64,000 bases of DNA from Streptomyces triculaminicus (GCF_017349075.1 NZ_JAFMOF010000001.1:558001-622000); one strand, 5' to 3'; positions 10,093-19,704 are shown, counted from the first letter of the stretch. A program made the numbers and translations. The notes: a model not told the origin generated them from the letters alone.

Positions 10093-11379
10093 ATGCGGGT
10101 CGACGAGCGGGGACTGAGGCGACGGGCGCTGCTGGCGGCGGGGGCGCTGGCGCTGACGGGCCTGATGAGCGCCTTCGCGCCCCGGGCCGACGCCGTCGGA
10201 GCCGAGGGCGCCCTCGCCGGGCTGCCGGCCCCCACCGGCCCGTACGCCGTGGGCACCACGACCCGGCACCTGGTCGACACCGCGCGCAAGGACCCCTGGC
10301 GCCCGGAGCGCGGCCCCCGCGAGGTGATGGTGAGCTTCTGGTACCCGGCCGACCGTGCGGAAGCGCACGCCGGACGGCCCACCGCACCCCACATGGAGGA
10401 ACGGGCGGCCACCCACTTCGGCTCCTCGGACGGCGCGGGCCACCGGGGGTACGGCGTGCCGGCCGGGGCGGCCGACTGGGCCGGCACGCGCACCCACGCC
10501 CGCGTGGACGCTCCCGCCGTGCGGGACGGCGGGGCGCACCCGGTCGTGCTGTACTCGGCCGGCCTGGGCGACCCGCGCACCTGGAACACCTCCCTGGTGG
10601 AGGACCTGGCCTCGCGTGGCTACGTGGTCGTCACGGTGGACCACACCCACGACGCCTCCGAGGTGGCCCTGCCCGGCGGGCGGCTCGCGACGTCGGTCCT
10701 GCCGGCGCTCGCGGAGCAGCCCGGTACCGACGCCGCGGCGGTGCTGCGCACGGCGATGAAGGCGCGGGTGGACGACACCCGCTTCGTGCTGGACACCCTG
10801 GGCGGCCGGGCGCACCGGCCGGTGCTGCCGCGCGGCCTGGCGGACGCGATGGACCTGCGGCACGTGGGCATGGTGGGTCACTCGGCGGGCGGCTTCACCG
10901 CCCTGGAGGCCCTCCACGCCGACCGGCGCATCTCGGCCGCCGTCAACATGGACGGCACGATGGAGTACCCCGGGGAGGGTGACCTCGCCGACCGGCTGGG
11001 CGCCGCGGCGCGCGACGGCGTGGACCGGCCGTTCCTGCTCATGGGGACGGACGCCGAGGACTCCGGCGAGTACGGCCGGCAGCCCTCGTGGAAGGCGCTG
11101 TGGCAGCACGCGCGCGGCTGGCGCGGCGACGTCACGCTGACGGGTTCTCAGCACGGCTCGTACACCGACGCCTCGCCGCTGCTGCCGCAGCTCGCGCGGC
11201 AGGGGGCGGTGCCGTGGGAGACGGTGCGCAAGGACATCGGGACGGTCCCTGCCCAGCGGGCGACCGCCGCCACGCGGGCCTATGTGGCGTCGTTCCTGGA
11301 CCGCTTCCTGCGCGGCACGGACGACCACCTGCTGGACGGGCCGTCCGCGCGCTTCCCGGAGATGCGGTACGCCCGCTGA
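10093..11379 (+). CDS. secreted PAF-acetylhydrolase-like alpha/beta hydrolase
   Basis: The 428-residue protein starts with a twin-arginine-like signal (RRRALLAAGALALTGL, cleavage probably after APRADA). The mature part has the alpha/beta hydrolase fold: HPVVLYSAGLGD, YVVVTVDHTHDASE, and the nucleophile elbow GHSAGG with serine near residue 264. The ordering matches platelet-activating-factor acetylhydrolase-like esterases. ATG 10093 follows GGGAGGAG by 6 nt. It is monocistronic and convergent with the RpiR gene. Likely an exported lipase/esterase; substrate unknown. Confidence 0.82.
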   Translation: MRVDERGLRRRALLAAGALALTGLMSAFAPRADAVGAEGALAGLPAPTGPYAVGTTTRHLVDTARKDPWRPERGPREVMVSFWYPADRAEAHAGRPTAPHMEERAATHFGSSDGAGHRGYGVPAGAADWAGTRTHARVDAPAVRDGGAHPVVLYSAGLGDPRTWNTSLVEDLASRGYVVVTVDHTHDASEVALPGGRLATSVLPALAEQPGTDAAAVLRTAMKARVDDTRFVLDTLGGRAHRPVLPRGLADAMDLRHVGMVGHSAGGFTALEALHADRRISAAVNMDGTMEYPGEGDLADRLGAAARDGVDRPFLLMGTDAEDSGEYGRQPSWKALWQHARGWRGDVTLTGSQHGSYTDASPLLPQLARQGAVPWETVRKDIGTVPAQRATAATRAYVASFLDRFLRGTDDHLLDGPSARFPEMRYAR

Positions 11380-11395
11380 GGCGGCCGGGCGGCCC

Positions 11396-12247
11396 TCACT
11401 CGACGAACAGCCCCCGGGTCGCCGCCTTGGCGTCGAACTCCTCCAGGCGGGCCTGGGCCTCGGGCAGCGCGTCGCACATGGCCTCCAGCAGCACCCTGCC
11501 CAGCAGCATGGGGGCGCAGGCGGTGTCGAAGGCGAGGCCGGTGCCGACGGCGGCGGGCAGCAGGAGGTCGCTGTGCCGGGCGACGGGGGCGAACGTGGAG
11601 TCGGCGACCGTGACGACGGTCAGGCCGGCGCTCCGCGCGTACTCCAGGGCGTCGACGACCTCGCGCGGGTGGCGGGGCAGCGCGAAGCACAGCAGCGCGC
11701 TGGCGCCCGCCCGCACGGCGGCGTCGACGCGGTCGACGAGCAGCGTGCCGCCCTCGTCGAGGAGCCGCACGTCGGGGTGGACCTTGCGGGCGAAGTAGGC
11801 GAAGCCGGCCGCCTGGGCGCCGGCCGCGCGCAGTCCGAGGACGGGCAGTGGGCGGGAGGCGGCCAGCAGCCGGCCGGCGCGCGAGACCGGGGCCGGGTCG
11901 GCGAGCAGGGAGGCGAGGTGGCGGAGGTTGTCGATCTCGGCGTGGACCGCCTGCTGGTACTCGTTGAACGAGCTCTCGGCCGGCGCCTCGACGGCGGGGA
12001 CCACGTCCCGCAGGTGCCGGCGCAGCGCCGGGTAGCCGTCGAAGCCGAGGGCGACCGCGAAGCGGGTCACGGACGGCTGGCTGACGCCGGCGAGGTCGGC
12101 CAGCTCCACGCTGGAGAGGAACGGCGCGTCGGCGGCGCGGCGCACCATGCAGTGGGCGATGCGGCGCTGGGTGGGCGTCAGCCGGTGCCCCTCGAAGAGC
12201 TTCTGCAGCCGTGCGATGGCTTCCGGTTCGCTCCCGGTCTCGCTCAT
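11396..12247 (-). CDS. MurR/RpiR-family transcriptional regulator with SIS domain
   Basis: The 283-residue protein has an N-terminal RpiR-type HTH (LADLAGVSQPSVTRFAVALGFDGYPALRRHLRD, residues about 47-80) and a C-terminal SIS sugar-phosphate-binding domain from about residue 125. ATG 12247 follows AGGAGGGTC. The 34-bp palindrome at 12272-12305 lies 25 bp upstream and is a natural autoregulatory operator candidate. It follows the MatB-like gene in the same direction, but its effector and targets are not evident; hut or acyl-CoA genes are possible. Confidence 0.88.
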   Translation of the reverse strand: MSETGSEPEAIARLQKLFEGHRLTPTQRRIAHCMVRRAADAPFLSSVELADLAGVSQPSVTRFAVALGFDGYPALRRHLRDVVPAVEAPAESSFNEYQQAVHAEIDNLRHLASLLADPAPVSRAGRLLAASRPLPVLGLRAAGAQAAGFAYFARKVHPDVRLLDEGGTLLVDRVDAAVRAGASALLCFALPRHPREVVDALEYARSAGLTVVTVADSTFAPVARHSDLLLPAAVGTGLAFDTACAPMLLGRVLLEAMCDALPEAQARLEEFDAKAATRGLFVE

Positions 12248-12271
12248 GACCCTCCTTGGCCATTCAGTCCA

Positions 12272-12305
12272 CCCGTACCCTGCATGAAAGTATGCAGGGT
12301 ACGGG
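12272..12305. promoter_or_regulatory. perfect 14-bp inverted repeat between MatB-like and RpiR genes
   Basis: CCCGTACCCTGCAT and its exact complement flank the 6-nt spacer GAAAGT. It lies 14 bp beyond the stop of the leftward acyl-CoA synthetase gene and 24 bp before the RpiR start on the same strand. It could be a terminator, an RpiR operator, or both. Confidence 0.7.
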
Positions 12306-12319
12306 AGGCCGGCCGCCCC

Positions 12320-13750
12320 TCACAGGGGCGGCAGCAACTTCTTCTGCGGCTTGCCCATCGCGTTGCGCGGCAGCGCGTCCAGGAAACGGATGCGGCGCGG
12401 GCGCTTGTGGACGGAGAGGTGCCCCGCCACGAAGTCGATCAGCGCCCGCTCGCTCACCCCGTCGGCCACCACGTACGCCACGATCTCCTGCCCCAGGTCC
12501 TCGTGCGGCAGCCCGACGACCGCCGCCTCGCTGACCGCCGGGTGGTCCAGCAGGGCGTTCTCGACCTCGCCCGCGCCGACGCGGTAGCCGCCGGACTTGA
12601 TCAGGTCGGTGGAGGCGCGCCCCACGATGCGGTGGGAGCCGTCCTCGTCGAGGGCGGCGATGTCGCCCGTACGGAAGAAGCCGTCGGCGGTGTACGAGGC
12701 CGCCGTCGCCTCCGGCCGGCCGAGGTAGCCGGAGAACAGCGTCGGCCCGGCCACCTCCAGCTCCCCGATGCCGCCCTCCTCGCCCGTGGCCACCACCCGG
12801 GTCCGTACGCCCCGGATCGGCACCCCGACCGAGCCCTGGCGGCGCTCGCCGTCCGCCCGCGTCGAGACGGTGATCAGGGTCTCGGTCATGCCGTAGCGCT
12901 CGACGGGCCGCTGCCCGGTGAGCGCCTCGAGGTCCCGGAAGACCGGTGCGGGCAGGGCGGCGCTGCCCGACACCAGCAGCCGGGCGCCGGCGAGCGCCCG
13001 CGCGGCGGCGTGGTCCCGCACGACGCGCGACCACACGGTCGGCACGCCGAAGTACAGGCTGCCGCCCGCCGCCGCGTACGCCTCGGGGGTCGGCCGGCCG
13101 GTGTGCACCAGGCGGCAGCCGGTGCGCAGCGCGCCCAGCACGCCGAGCACCAGGCCGTGGACGTGGAAGAGCGGCAGCCCGTGCACGAGGGTGTCCTCGG
13201 CCGTCCACCGCCACGCCTCGGCGAGCCCGTCCAGGCCCGCCGCGACGGCGCCGCGCGGGATGAGCGCGCCCTTGGGCGCCCCGGTCGTGCCGGAGGTGTA
13301 GAGCACGAAGGCGGTCGCCTCCGGGTCCGCCTCGGGACCCGACCACGAGCCCCGCTCGGCCGTGTCCACCGGCACGTCCTCGCCGAGGACCAGCTCGGCG
13401 CCGGAGTCGCGCAGGATGTGGTCGCGCTCGGCGGGCCCCGCGTCCGGCGGCAGCGGCACCACAGGCACCCCGGCGAGCAGGCCGCCGACGACGGCCACGA
13501 CCGTCTCGGGCGTCGCCTCGGCGCGTACCGCCACGGACGCGGCCCCGGCGATCCGCGAGGCCACCGCGCCCGCCGCGCCCAGGAGTTCCTCCCGGGACAG
13601 GGACCGCCCGGCCACGGTCAGGGCGTCCGCCCGGTCGCCGGCGTCCGGCGCGAGGAGGGACGTCAGCAGGGGCGGGGGCACCACGTTCCCACCGGCGGGC
13701 GCGCCCTGCGCCCTCGTCCCCGGCCCCATGGCCTCGGGTGCGTCGCTCAC
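12320..13750 (-). CDS. MatB-like malonyl-CoA synthetase / acyl-CoA synthetase
   Basis: The 476-residue AMP-forming ligase shows YTSGTTGAPKGA (P-loop), GLPLFHVHGL, YGMTET, GFFRTGD and IKSGGYRVGAGEVENAL with the catalytic lysine in PRNAMGKPQKKLL. The overall sequence closely resembles Streptomyces MatB as I remember it (LLVSGSAALP, HKRPRRIRFLDALPRN), which makes malonyl-CoA from malonate. GTG 13750 has GGAAGGAG 7 nt upstream. If correct it supplies polyketide or fatty-acid extender units. Other short acyl acids are possible; the biochemical class is firmer than the substrate. Confidence 0.8.
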   Translation of the reverse strand: MSDAPEAMGPGTRAQGAPAGGNVVPPPLLTSLLAPDAGDRADALTVAGRSLSREELLGAAGAVASRIAGAASVAVRAEATPETVVAVVGGLLAGVPVVPLPPDAGPAERDHILRDSGAELVLGEDVPVDTAERGSWSGPEADPEATAFVLYTSGTTGAPKGALIPRGAVAAGLDGLAEAWRWTAEDTLVHGLPLFHVHGLVLGVLGALRTGCRLVHTGRPTPEAYAAAGGSLYFGVPTVWSRVVRDHAAARALAGARLLVSGSAALPAPVFRDLEALTGQRPVERYGMTETLITVSTRADGERRQGSVGVPIRGVRTRVVATGEEGGIGELEVAGPTLFSGYLGRPEATAASYTADGFFRTGDIAALDEDGSHRIVGRASTDLIKSGGYRVGAGEVENALLDHPAVSEAAVVGLPHEDLGQEIVAYVVADGVSERALIDFVAGHLSVHKRPRRIRFLDALPRNAMGKPQKKLLPPL

Positions 13751-13858
13751 GGTCTGCTCCTTCCCCGGGGGCTCGCCCCGCTCGGGGGGCACCCCCTCCG
13801 CGGATACGGGTGCTGGCCCCAGCGACCCGGGGCCCGAGGCGACCGTACCGTCGTAGGC

Positions 13859-14290
13859 ATGATGGCTCGCGACACCGACCTGAAGAAGGACCTCGACGCG
13901 ACCCTGCAGACCCGCAAGGAGCTGGGGCCGGAGTACGAACAGGAGCTCCTCGACTCGTTCCTGGAGAGGGTCGAGCAGCACATCGAGCGAAAGCTGGACG
14001 CGACCGCCGACCGGCAGGTGCGCCGGCACCTGGCGGAGCACCGGATGGCCGTCGCCCGGGGGCGGACGGCCGACGGCCCGGGCACCGGCACCTTCGGCGA
14101 ACGCTTCGGCTTCGCGACGCTCTCGCTGGTGCTGGCCGTACCGCTGTCGGCGATCGGCGCGGTCAACGCCGGACTGCCCGGCCTGCTGGTGACCTGGGCG
14201 GGCATCGTGGGCGTCAACGTCGCCCAGGCGGCGGGCGGACCGCCCTGGTCGCGCCGCGCCCGCGAGGACCGGCCCGAGGAGTGGAGCTGA
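13859..14290 (+). CDS. small hypothetical membrane protein
   Basis: The 143-residue protein has a charged, probably helical N-terminal 65 residues (TRKELGPEYEQELLDSFLERVEQ), then a hydrophobic region of two segments (FATLSLVLAVPLSAIGAV; GLPGLLVTWAGIVGVNVAQ), and a short basic tail. Start is ATG 13859 or 13862. No good ribosome-binding site is visible, so it may be leaderless. It is divergent from the MatB-like gene, with 108 bp between them for both promoters. No function recognised. Confidence 0.65.
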   Translation: MMARDTDLKKDLDATLQTRKELGPEYEQELLDSFLERVEQHIERKLDATADRQVRRHLAEHRMAVARGRTADGPGTGTFGERFGFATLSLVLAVPLSAIGAVNAGLPGLLVTWAGIVGVNVAQAAGGPPWSRRAREDRPEEWS

Positions 14291-14636
14291 GGAGTGGAGC
14301 CGACGCGGCGCCGGTGAGCGCCGCGCCGCGGGCCGATCGACGCGGGACCGCCGCACCCCGGCCGGAGCCGGGGTCGGGACGACGGCGGTCCCACGTGGGG
14401 CGCGGTCCGGACCCGAAGGCCTGACCCCGCGTCCGACGGCCGGGTCCGGGAGCCGCTCCGAAGGCCCGGCCGTCGCGATCGGGACGCCGGCCCGGGCGGG
14501 GTGCCGCCCTCGCCGACGTCCCTCACTATGCCGGGCGCGTGTTAAGCCCACGCTGCGCGCGCATGACGCACGCGTGCCTTTCGCGAGCCGTCCGGCGACG
14601 CGCCGGGAAACCCGCCCCGCGACGCGTCACGGCCCG
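14291..14636. other. 346-bp intergenic region
   Basis: This gap separates the convergent small membrane protein gene and cbs. It holds the long hairpin at 14344-14392. The rest is GC-rich sequence with no supported gene. Confidence 0.6.
14344..14392 (+). terminator. hairpin terminator
   Basis: GGGACCGCCG (14344-14353) pairs perfectly with CGGCGGTCCC (14383-14392). The loop holds a second stem, CCCCGGC/GCCGGGG. It lies 54 bp past the small membrane protein stop. Confidence 0.6.
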
Positions 14637-16055
14637 TCAGGCGACGTGCGGCGCGGCCTGCTTCGCCGCGCCGTTGTGGCCCTCGGCCAGGAAGGCCAGC
14701 AGGTCCTGACGGCTCACCACGCCGGTCGGCTTGCCCTCGACCAGCACGATGGCCGCGTCCGCGTCGCCGAGCACGGCCATCAGGTCCGCGACCGGCTCAC
14801 CGGAGCCGACCTGCGGCAGCGGGGTGCTCATGTGCTTCTCCAGCGGGTCGCCGAGCGAGGCGCGCTGGGTGAACAGCGCGTCCAGCAGGTCGCGTTCGAC
14901 GACCGAGCCGATGACCTCGGCGGCCATCACGTCGGGGTGGCCGGCGCCCGGCTTGACGATCGGCATCTGCGAGACGCCGTACTCGCGCAGCACCTCGATG
15001 GCCTCGCCCACGGTCTCCTCGGGGTGCATGTGCACCAGCGAGGGGATGCCGCCGTCCTTGCGGCGCAGCACGTCGCCGACGCGGGCGGCGTCGCCGGGCT
15101 CCTCCAGGAAGCCGTAGTCGGCCATCCACTCGTCGTTGAAGATCTTGCTCAGGTAGCCGCGGCCGCTGTCGGGCAGCAGGACGACGACCACGTCGTCCGG
15201 GCCGAGCCGCTTGGCGACCTCCAGCGCGCTGACGACCGCCATGCCGCAGGAACCGCCGACGAGCAGGCCCTCCTCCTTGGCCAGGCGGCGGGTCATCTGG
15301 AAGGCGTCCTTGTCGGAGACCGCGATGATCTCGTCGGTGACCGTGCCGTCGTAGGCGGACGGCCAGAAGTCCTCACCGACGCCCTCGATGAGGTACGGAC
15401 GGCCGGAACCGCCGCTGTAGACCGAGCCCTCGGGGTCGGAGCCGATGACCTTCACCCGGCCGTCGCTGACCTCCTTGAGGTAGCGGCCGGTGCCGCTGAT
15501 GGTGCCGCCGGTGCCGACGCCCGCCACGAAGTGGGTGATCTTCCCCTCGGTCTGCTCCCACAGCTCCGGACCGGTGGAGTAGTAGTGCGAGAGCGGGTTG
15601 TTGGGGTTGCTGTACTGGTCGGGCTTCCAGGCGTTGGGGGTCTCGCGCACCAGACGGTCGGAGACGTTGTAGTACGAGTCCGGGTGCTCGGGGTCGACCG
15701 CGGTCGGGCAGACCACGACCTCGGCGCCGTAGGCCCGCAGCACGTTGATCTTGTCAGTGGAGACCTTGTCCGGGCAGACGAAGATGCACTTGTAGCCCTT
15801 CTGCTGGGCCACGATGGCCAGACCCACGCCGGTGTTGCCGGACGTCGGCTCGACGATCGTGCCACCGGGCTTGAGCTCCCCGGACTTCTCGGCGGCCTCG
15901 ATCATGCGCAGGGCGATGCGGTCCTTGACCGAGCCGCCGGGATTGAAGTACTCGACCTTGGCCAGCACGGTCGCCTGAATGCCTTCGGTCACGCTGTTGA
16001 GCTTCACGAGCGGGGTGTTGCCAACGAGCTCAATCATCGAATCGCGATACTGCAC
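14637..16055 (-). CDS. cbs: cystathionine beta-synthase
   Basis: The 472-residue protein condenses serine (or a related donor) with homocysteine to give cystathionine in transsulfuration. The PLP lysine is K44 in GGSVKDR; TSGNTGVGLA, GVGTGGTISGTGRYLK (phosphate loop) and GGSCGMAVVSALEVAK follow. The C-terminal 130 residues are a tandem CBS-domain (Bateman) pair. GTG 16055 with upstream GGAG is chosen; ATG 16100 would add 15 residues without family support. Transcription is leftward from a divergent region shared with the SGNH gene. Confidence 0.93.
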   Translation of the reverse strand: MQYRDSMIELVGNTPLVKLNSVTEGIQATVLAKVEYFNPGGSVKDRIALRMIEAAEKSGELKPGGTIVEPTSGNTGVGLAIVAQQKGYKCIFVCPDKVSTDKINVLRAYGAEVVVCPTAVDPEHPDSYYNVSDRLVRETPNAWKPDQYSNPNNPLSHYYSTGPELWEQTEGKITHFVAGVGTGGTISGTGRYLKEVSDGRVKVIGSDPEGSVYSGGSGRPYLIEGVGEDFWPSAYDGTVTDEIIAVSDKDAFQMTRRLAKEEGLLVGGSCGMAVVSALEVAKRLGPDDVVVVLLPDSGRGYLSKIFNDEWMADYGFLEEPGDAARVGDVLRRKDGGIPSLVHMHPEETVGEAIEVLREYGVSQMPIVKPGAGHPDVMAAEVIGSVVERDLLDALFTQRASLGDPLEKHMSTPLPQVGSGEPVADLMAVLGDADAAIVLVEGKPTGVVSRQDLLAFLAEGHNGAAKQAAPHVA

Positions 16056-16274
16056 GGTGATCTCCGCGGTCGGGGGCACTAGCGGTCGTCGCGTGCCCAT
16101 ACCGCCAGCCTATTGCGCGTCCGACTGCACCAGTGGCGGTTGCACGCGGCCGCTCACGGGGCAACCTGCTGGTAACGCGCTCCGGCAAAGGGCCCGCGCG
16201 GTTCGTGAAGCTTTTATGAAGCGTTTGTAAAACGGCTTGTGATCGGGTTTTCGTGGCGCGAAGGAGGCCTGCCG

Positions 16275-17306
16275 ATGTCCATGCAGAGGGCGAGGGTCGC
16301 GCGGCGGATCGCGGCGGCGGCGGCATACGGGGGAGGCGGCGCGGGCCTGCTGGGCGGCGCCGTGCTCGGCGTCCTGCTCACCGAGGTGGCCCTGGCCCGG
16401 CGCGTGGTCGGCGGCCACAACGACAGCCCGCCGCACGCGGACGGCCGCTACGGCTCCGCCTTCGTCCACCGCCTGGGACGCGAACCCCTGCTGCTGGGCG
16501 TCCTGGGCGACTCCACGGCCGCCGGCCAGGGCGTCCACCGCCCCCGGCAGACCCCCGGCGCCCTGCTGGCCTCGGGCCTGGCGGCGGTGGCGGAACGCCC
16601 GGTGGAACTGCGCACCGTGGCGCTGTCCGGCGCCCAGTCCTACGACCTCGAGCGCCAGGTCACCCAGATCCTCTCGCTCCCCGACCGCATCCCCGACGTC
16701 TGCGTGATCATGATCGGCGCCAACGACGTGACCCACCGGGTGCCCTACGCCCGCTCCGTGCGGCTGCTGTCGGAGGCGGTGCACCGGCTGCGCGACGCGG
16801 GCTGCGAGGTCGTCGTGGGCACCTGCCCCGACCTGGGCACGATCGAGCCGGTCTACCAGCCGCTGCGCTGGCTGGCCCGGCGGCTGAGCCGCCAGCTGGC
16901 GGCGGCGCAGACGATAGGGGTGCTGGAGGCCGGCGGGCGCACGGTCTCGCTGGGCGACCTGCTGGGCCCGGAGTTCGCGTCGAACCCGCGCGAGCTGTTC
17001 GGCCCGGACAACTACCACCCGTCCGCCGAGGGCTACGCCACGGCGGCCATGGCCCTGCTGCCCACCCTCTGCGCGGCGCTGGGCCTGTGGCCCGAGGACG
17101 AGCGGCCGGACGCCGCCCGCCGCGAGGGCATCCTTCCGGTGGCCACGGCCGCGGCCCAGGCCGCCGCGGAGGGCGGCACGGAGGTCACGGCGACGGCCCG
17201 CGGCCGCTGGGCGCTGCTCAAGCACCGCAAGCGGCGCCGGCTGCCCGCCCACACCGAGGCGGCCGAGACCCACCCCGCCCGGCCCGCCCCCGGGCGTACG
17301 CTGTGA
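16275..17306 (+). CDS. SGNH/GDSL-family hydrolase, membrane-anchored
   Basis: The 343-residue protein begins with a basic stretch and one hydrophobic segment (residues about 12-42), then an SGNH esterase domain: LLGVLGDSTAAGQG (block I serine), IGANDVTH (block III Asn) and DNYHPSAEGYATAA (block V Asp-His). The last 80 residues are basic and alanine-rich. ATG 16275 follows AGGAGG by 8 nt. Likely an esterase or lipase acting at the outer membrane face. The natural substrate is unknown. Confidence 0.85.
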   Translation: MSMQRARVARRIAAAAAYGGGGAGLLGGAVLGVLLTEVALARRVVGGHNDSPPHADGRYGSAFVHRLGREPLLLGVLGDSTAAGQGVHRPRQTPGALLASGLAAVAERPVELRTVALSGAQSYDLERQVTQILSLPDRIPDVCVIMIGANDVTHRVPYARSVRLLSEAVHRLRDAGCEVVVGTCPDLGTIEPVYQPLRWLARRLSRQLAAAQTIGVLEAGGRTVSLGDLLGPEFASNPRELFGPDNYHPSAEGYATAAMALLPTLCAALGLWPEDERPDAARREGILPVATAAAQAAAEGGTEVTATARGRWALLKHRKRRRLPAHTEAAETHPARPAPGRTL

Positions 17307-17317
17307 GCACGACGAGT

Positions 17318-17331
17318 GAGCAAGCGCTTAG
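17318..17331. promoter_or_regulatory. candidate TetR-type operator upstream of the thiolase
   Basis: GAGCAAGCGCTTAG contains AGCAAGCGCTT, close to the operator class of actinobacterial TetR-type regulators of acyl-CoA metabolism. It lies about 95 bp before the thiolase start. A second perfect palindrome, ACTTCCGGGAAGT, is at 17387-17399. Confidence 0.35.
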
Positions 17332-17425
17332 AAAAGAGGCCCGCATCACAGCCCGCAGATCGTGACCAAGAGGCTACGGGCGGGTAACTTCCGGGAAGTC
17401 GTCCCTCGTCACTTGGAGCCGTGTG

Positions 17426-18646
17426 ATGCCCGAAGCCGTGATCGTCTCAACCGCCCGCTCCCCCATCGGCCGCGCCTTCAAGGGCTCGCTGAAGGACATG
17501 CGGCCCGACGACCTCACCGCCACGATCATCCAGGCGGCGCTCGAGAAGGTGCCCGGCCTCGACCCGCGCGAGATCGACGACCTGATGCTCGGCTGCGGCC
17601 TGCCCGGCGGCGAGCAGGGCCACAACCTCGGCCGGATCGTGGCCGTGCAGATGGGCATGGACCACCTGCCCGCCACCACGATCACCCGCTACTGCGCCTC
17701 CTCGCTGCAGACCTCGCGGATGGCGCTGCACGCCATCAAGGCGGGCGAGGGCGACGTCTTCATCTCGGCGGGCGTCGAGACGGTCTCCCGCTCGGTCAAC
17801 GGCTCCTCCGACGGCATGCCCGGCACCCACAACCCCCTCTTCGCCGACGCCGAGGCCCGCACGGCCGCCCGCGCCGAACAGGGCGGCGAGGGCTGGCGCG
17901 ACCCGCGCGAGGACGGCCTGGTCCCCGACGCGTACATCGCGATGGGCCAGACCGCCGAGAACCTCGCCCGCCTCAAGGGCATCACCCGCGAGGAGATGGA
18001 CGAGTTCGGCGTCCGCTCGCAGAACCTCGCCGAGCAGGCGCTCGCCAAGGGCTTCTGGCAGCGCGAGATCACCCCGGTGACGCTCCCCGACGGCACGGTC
18101 GTCTCCCAGGACGACGGCCCCCGCGCGGGCGTCACCCTCGAGGGCGTGGCGGGCCTCAAGCCCGCGTTCCGCCCGGACGGCATGATCACGGCCGCCAACT
18201 GCTGCCCGCTCAACGACGGCGCCGCCGCCCTGGTGATCATGTCCGACACCAAGGCCCGCGAGCTGGGCCTGACCCCGCTCGCCCGCATCGTCTCCACCGG
18301 CGTCTCGGCGCTGTCGCCCGAGATCATGGGCTACGGCCCGGTCGAGGCCAGCAAGCAGGCCCTGAAGCGGGCCGGCCTGTCGATCGGCGACATCGACCTG
18401 GTCGAGATCAACGAGGCGTTCGCCGCGCAGGTCATCCCCTCCTACCGCGACCTGGGCATCGACATCGACAGGCTCAACGTCAACGGCGGCGGCATCGCGG
18501 TCGGCCACCCCTTCGGCATGACGGGCGCCCGCATCACCACCACGCTGATCAACTCCCTCCAGTTCCACGACAAGCAGTTCGGCCTGGAGACGATGTGCGT
18601 CGGTGGAGGCCAGGGCATGGCAATGGTGATCGAGCGCCTGAGCTGA
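17426..18646 (+). CDS. acetyl-CoA C-acetyltransferase (thiolase)
   Basis: The 406-residue thiolase carries the three expected catalytic elements: nucleophilic Cys90 in [30 protein letters not shown] with the catalytic His, and Cys391 in [11 protein letters not shown]. These enzymes cleave 3-ketoacyl-CoA or condense acetyl-CoA; direction and chain length cannot be read from sequence. ATG 17426 has GGAG 8 nt upstream. It stands alone and is followed by a strong terminator. Full length, no oddities. Confidence 0.92.
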   Translation: MPEAVIVSTARSPIGRAFKGSLKDMRPDDLTATIIQAALEKVPGLDPREIDDLMLGCGLPGGEQGHNLGRIVAVQMGMDHLPATTITRYCASSLQTSRMALHAIKAGEGDVFISAGVETVSRSVNGSSDGMPGTHNPLFADAEARTAARAEQGGEGWRDPREDGLVPDAYIAMGQTAENLARLKGITREEMDEFGVRSQNLAEQALAKGFWQREITPVTLPDGTVVSQDDGPRAGVTLEGVAGLKPAFRPDGMITAANCCPLNDGAAALVIMSDTKARELGLTPLARIVSTGVSALSPEIMGYGPVEASKQALKRAGLSIGDIDLVEINEAFAAQVIPSYRDLGIDIDRLNVNGGGIAVGHPFGMTGARITTTLINSLQFHDKQFGLETMCVGGGQGMAMVIERLS

Positions 18647-18712
18647 CACCGGCCATCGTGACCGCCGGGCAACTGCCAGCAGCACCAGGCACGGACCTTG
18701 CCAAAACGTGAC

Positions 18713-18758
18713 CGAATCTCCCCCAGGATGTGACGAACATCCCGGGGGAGATTCGTTT
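18713..18758 (+). terminator. terminator after the thiolase
   Basis: CGAATCTCCCCC (18713-18724) pairs exactly with GGGGGAGATTCG (18744-18755), with a nested GGATGT/ACATCC stem and TTT just after. Confidence 0.85.
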
Positions 18759-18900
18759 CCGCAGGTCAGAGTGGTTGAAGGTACAACGTCCGGGACCCAA
18801 GTCCCGTCCGGTTCATGACGTTTCGCACTGCGGGACTCCCAGGACGTGCGCGAAGCTGAGGTAGGAATTCGGGGGATCCATAGCAACCGGGAGTTCGCCA

Positions 18901-19704
18901 GTGAGCGCCATGTCTCTTGCCCTGCTGCTGGCCGCTGCCGCCGCCACGGCCGCGGGCGTCGCCGCCCTGCTCGGTACGCGCGGCCTGCGCCGCCAGCTCA
19001 CCGAGCTGCGCGCCGACCTGGCGGCCGCGACGGCGGAGCGCGAGACGCGCACCGCGACGGTGCCTCCCGCCCGCAGCGCGCCGGTCGCCGAGCTCTCCGA
19101 GATACGGGCGGCGGTGGCCGACGCCCTGGCCGAGGAGCGCGAGCGGGAGCTGGCCGAGGCCCGCGCGTTCTGGGCGGCGCAGGAGGCGCGCGACCTGACG
19201 AACGCGGCCGACGCCCCCTCCCTGCTGGGCGGGCTGCCGGGCCTGGGCGACGAGCCGCTCCTGGAGAGCCCGTACGGCGGCTTCTACCTGCCCCGCCAGG
19301 TCGACCCGGCCGACGAGGCGGAGGCCGCGGACTCCCCCGAGCTGGCCGCCGCGCGCCGCCGGCACCCCTCGCACCCGGACTTCTCGCCGGTGGCGGCGGC
19401 CGCGACCGACCACGAGCACACGGTCGAGCTCCTCGAGGAGCTGGCGGAGGCGGAGATCCCGCTGGCGGACGTCCGCCCGGGCCCGCTGGGCACGCTCGAC
19501 GTCTACGTCTTCGCCGACGGCACCACGGTCTGTATGACCCCCGGCCACCGCGAGACCGCCGAGCGCCTGGCCGAGGCCCTGCGCGCGGGCGACGCACCCG
19601 TACTGCTGGGCGGCTCGGGCGTCTCGGGCGCCTACGCCCTGACCTTCCGCTGCCGGACGGGCAGCGTCTACGTCCTGGCGGACAGGGTCATAGCGTCGCT
19701 GTAA
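18901..19704 (+). CDS. hypothetical membrane-anchored protein with coiled-coil segment
   Basis: The 267-residue protein has an N-terminal hydrophobic anchor (LALLLAAAAATAAGVAALLG), then an Ala/Glu/Arg-rich probably coiled-coil region (about residues 28-100), a proline/acidic linker and a globular C-terminal domain from about residue 175 (TLDVYVFADGTTVCMTPGHRETAERLAEAL). Start GTG 18901 follows GGGAG by 8 nt. No family is recognised. Its last codons and 3' flank are partly duplicated just downstream. Confidence 0.75.
   Translation: MSAMSLALLLAAAAATAAGVAALLGTRGLRRQLTELRADLAAATAERETRTATVPPARSAPVAELSEIRAAVADALAEERERELAEARAFWAAQEARDLTNAADAPSLLGGLPGLGDEPLLESPYGGFYLPRQVDPADEAEAADSPELAAARRRHPSHPDFSPVAAAATDHEHTVELLEELAEAEIPLADVRPGPLGTLDVYVFADGTTVCMTPGHRETAERLAEALRAGDAPVLLGGSGVSGAYALTFRCRTGSVYVLADRVIASL

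Noticed and set aside
11282..14290. A 1002-codon open frame on the plus strand spanning several genes
   Set aside because: Only its last 143 codons (from 13859) are coding-like; the rest is antisense to the RpiR and MatB-like genes and is a high-GC artefact.
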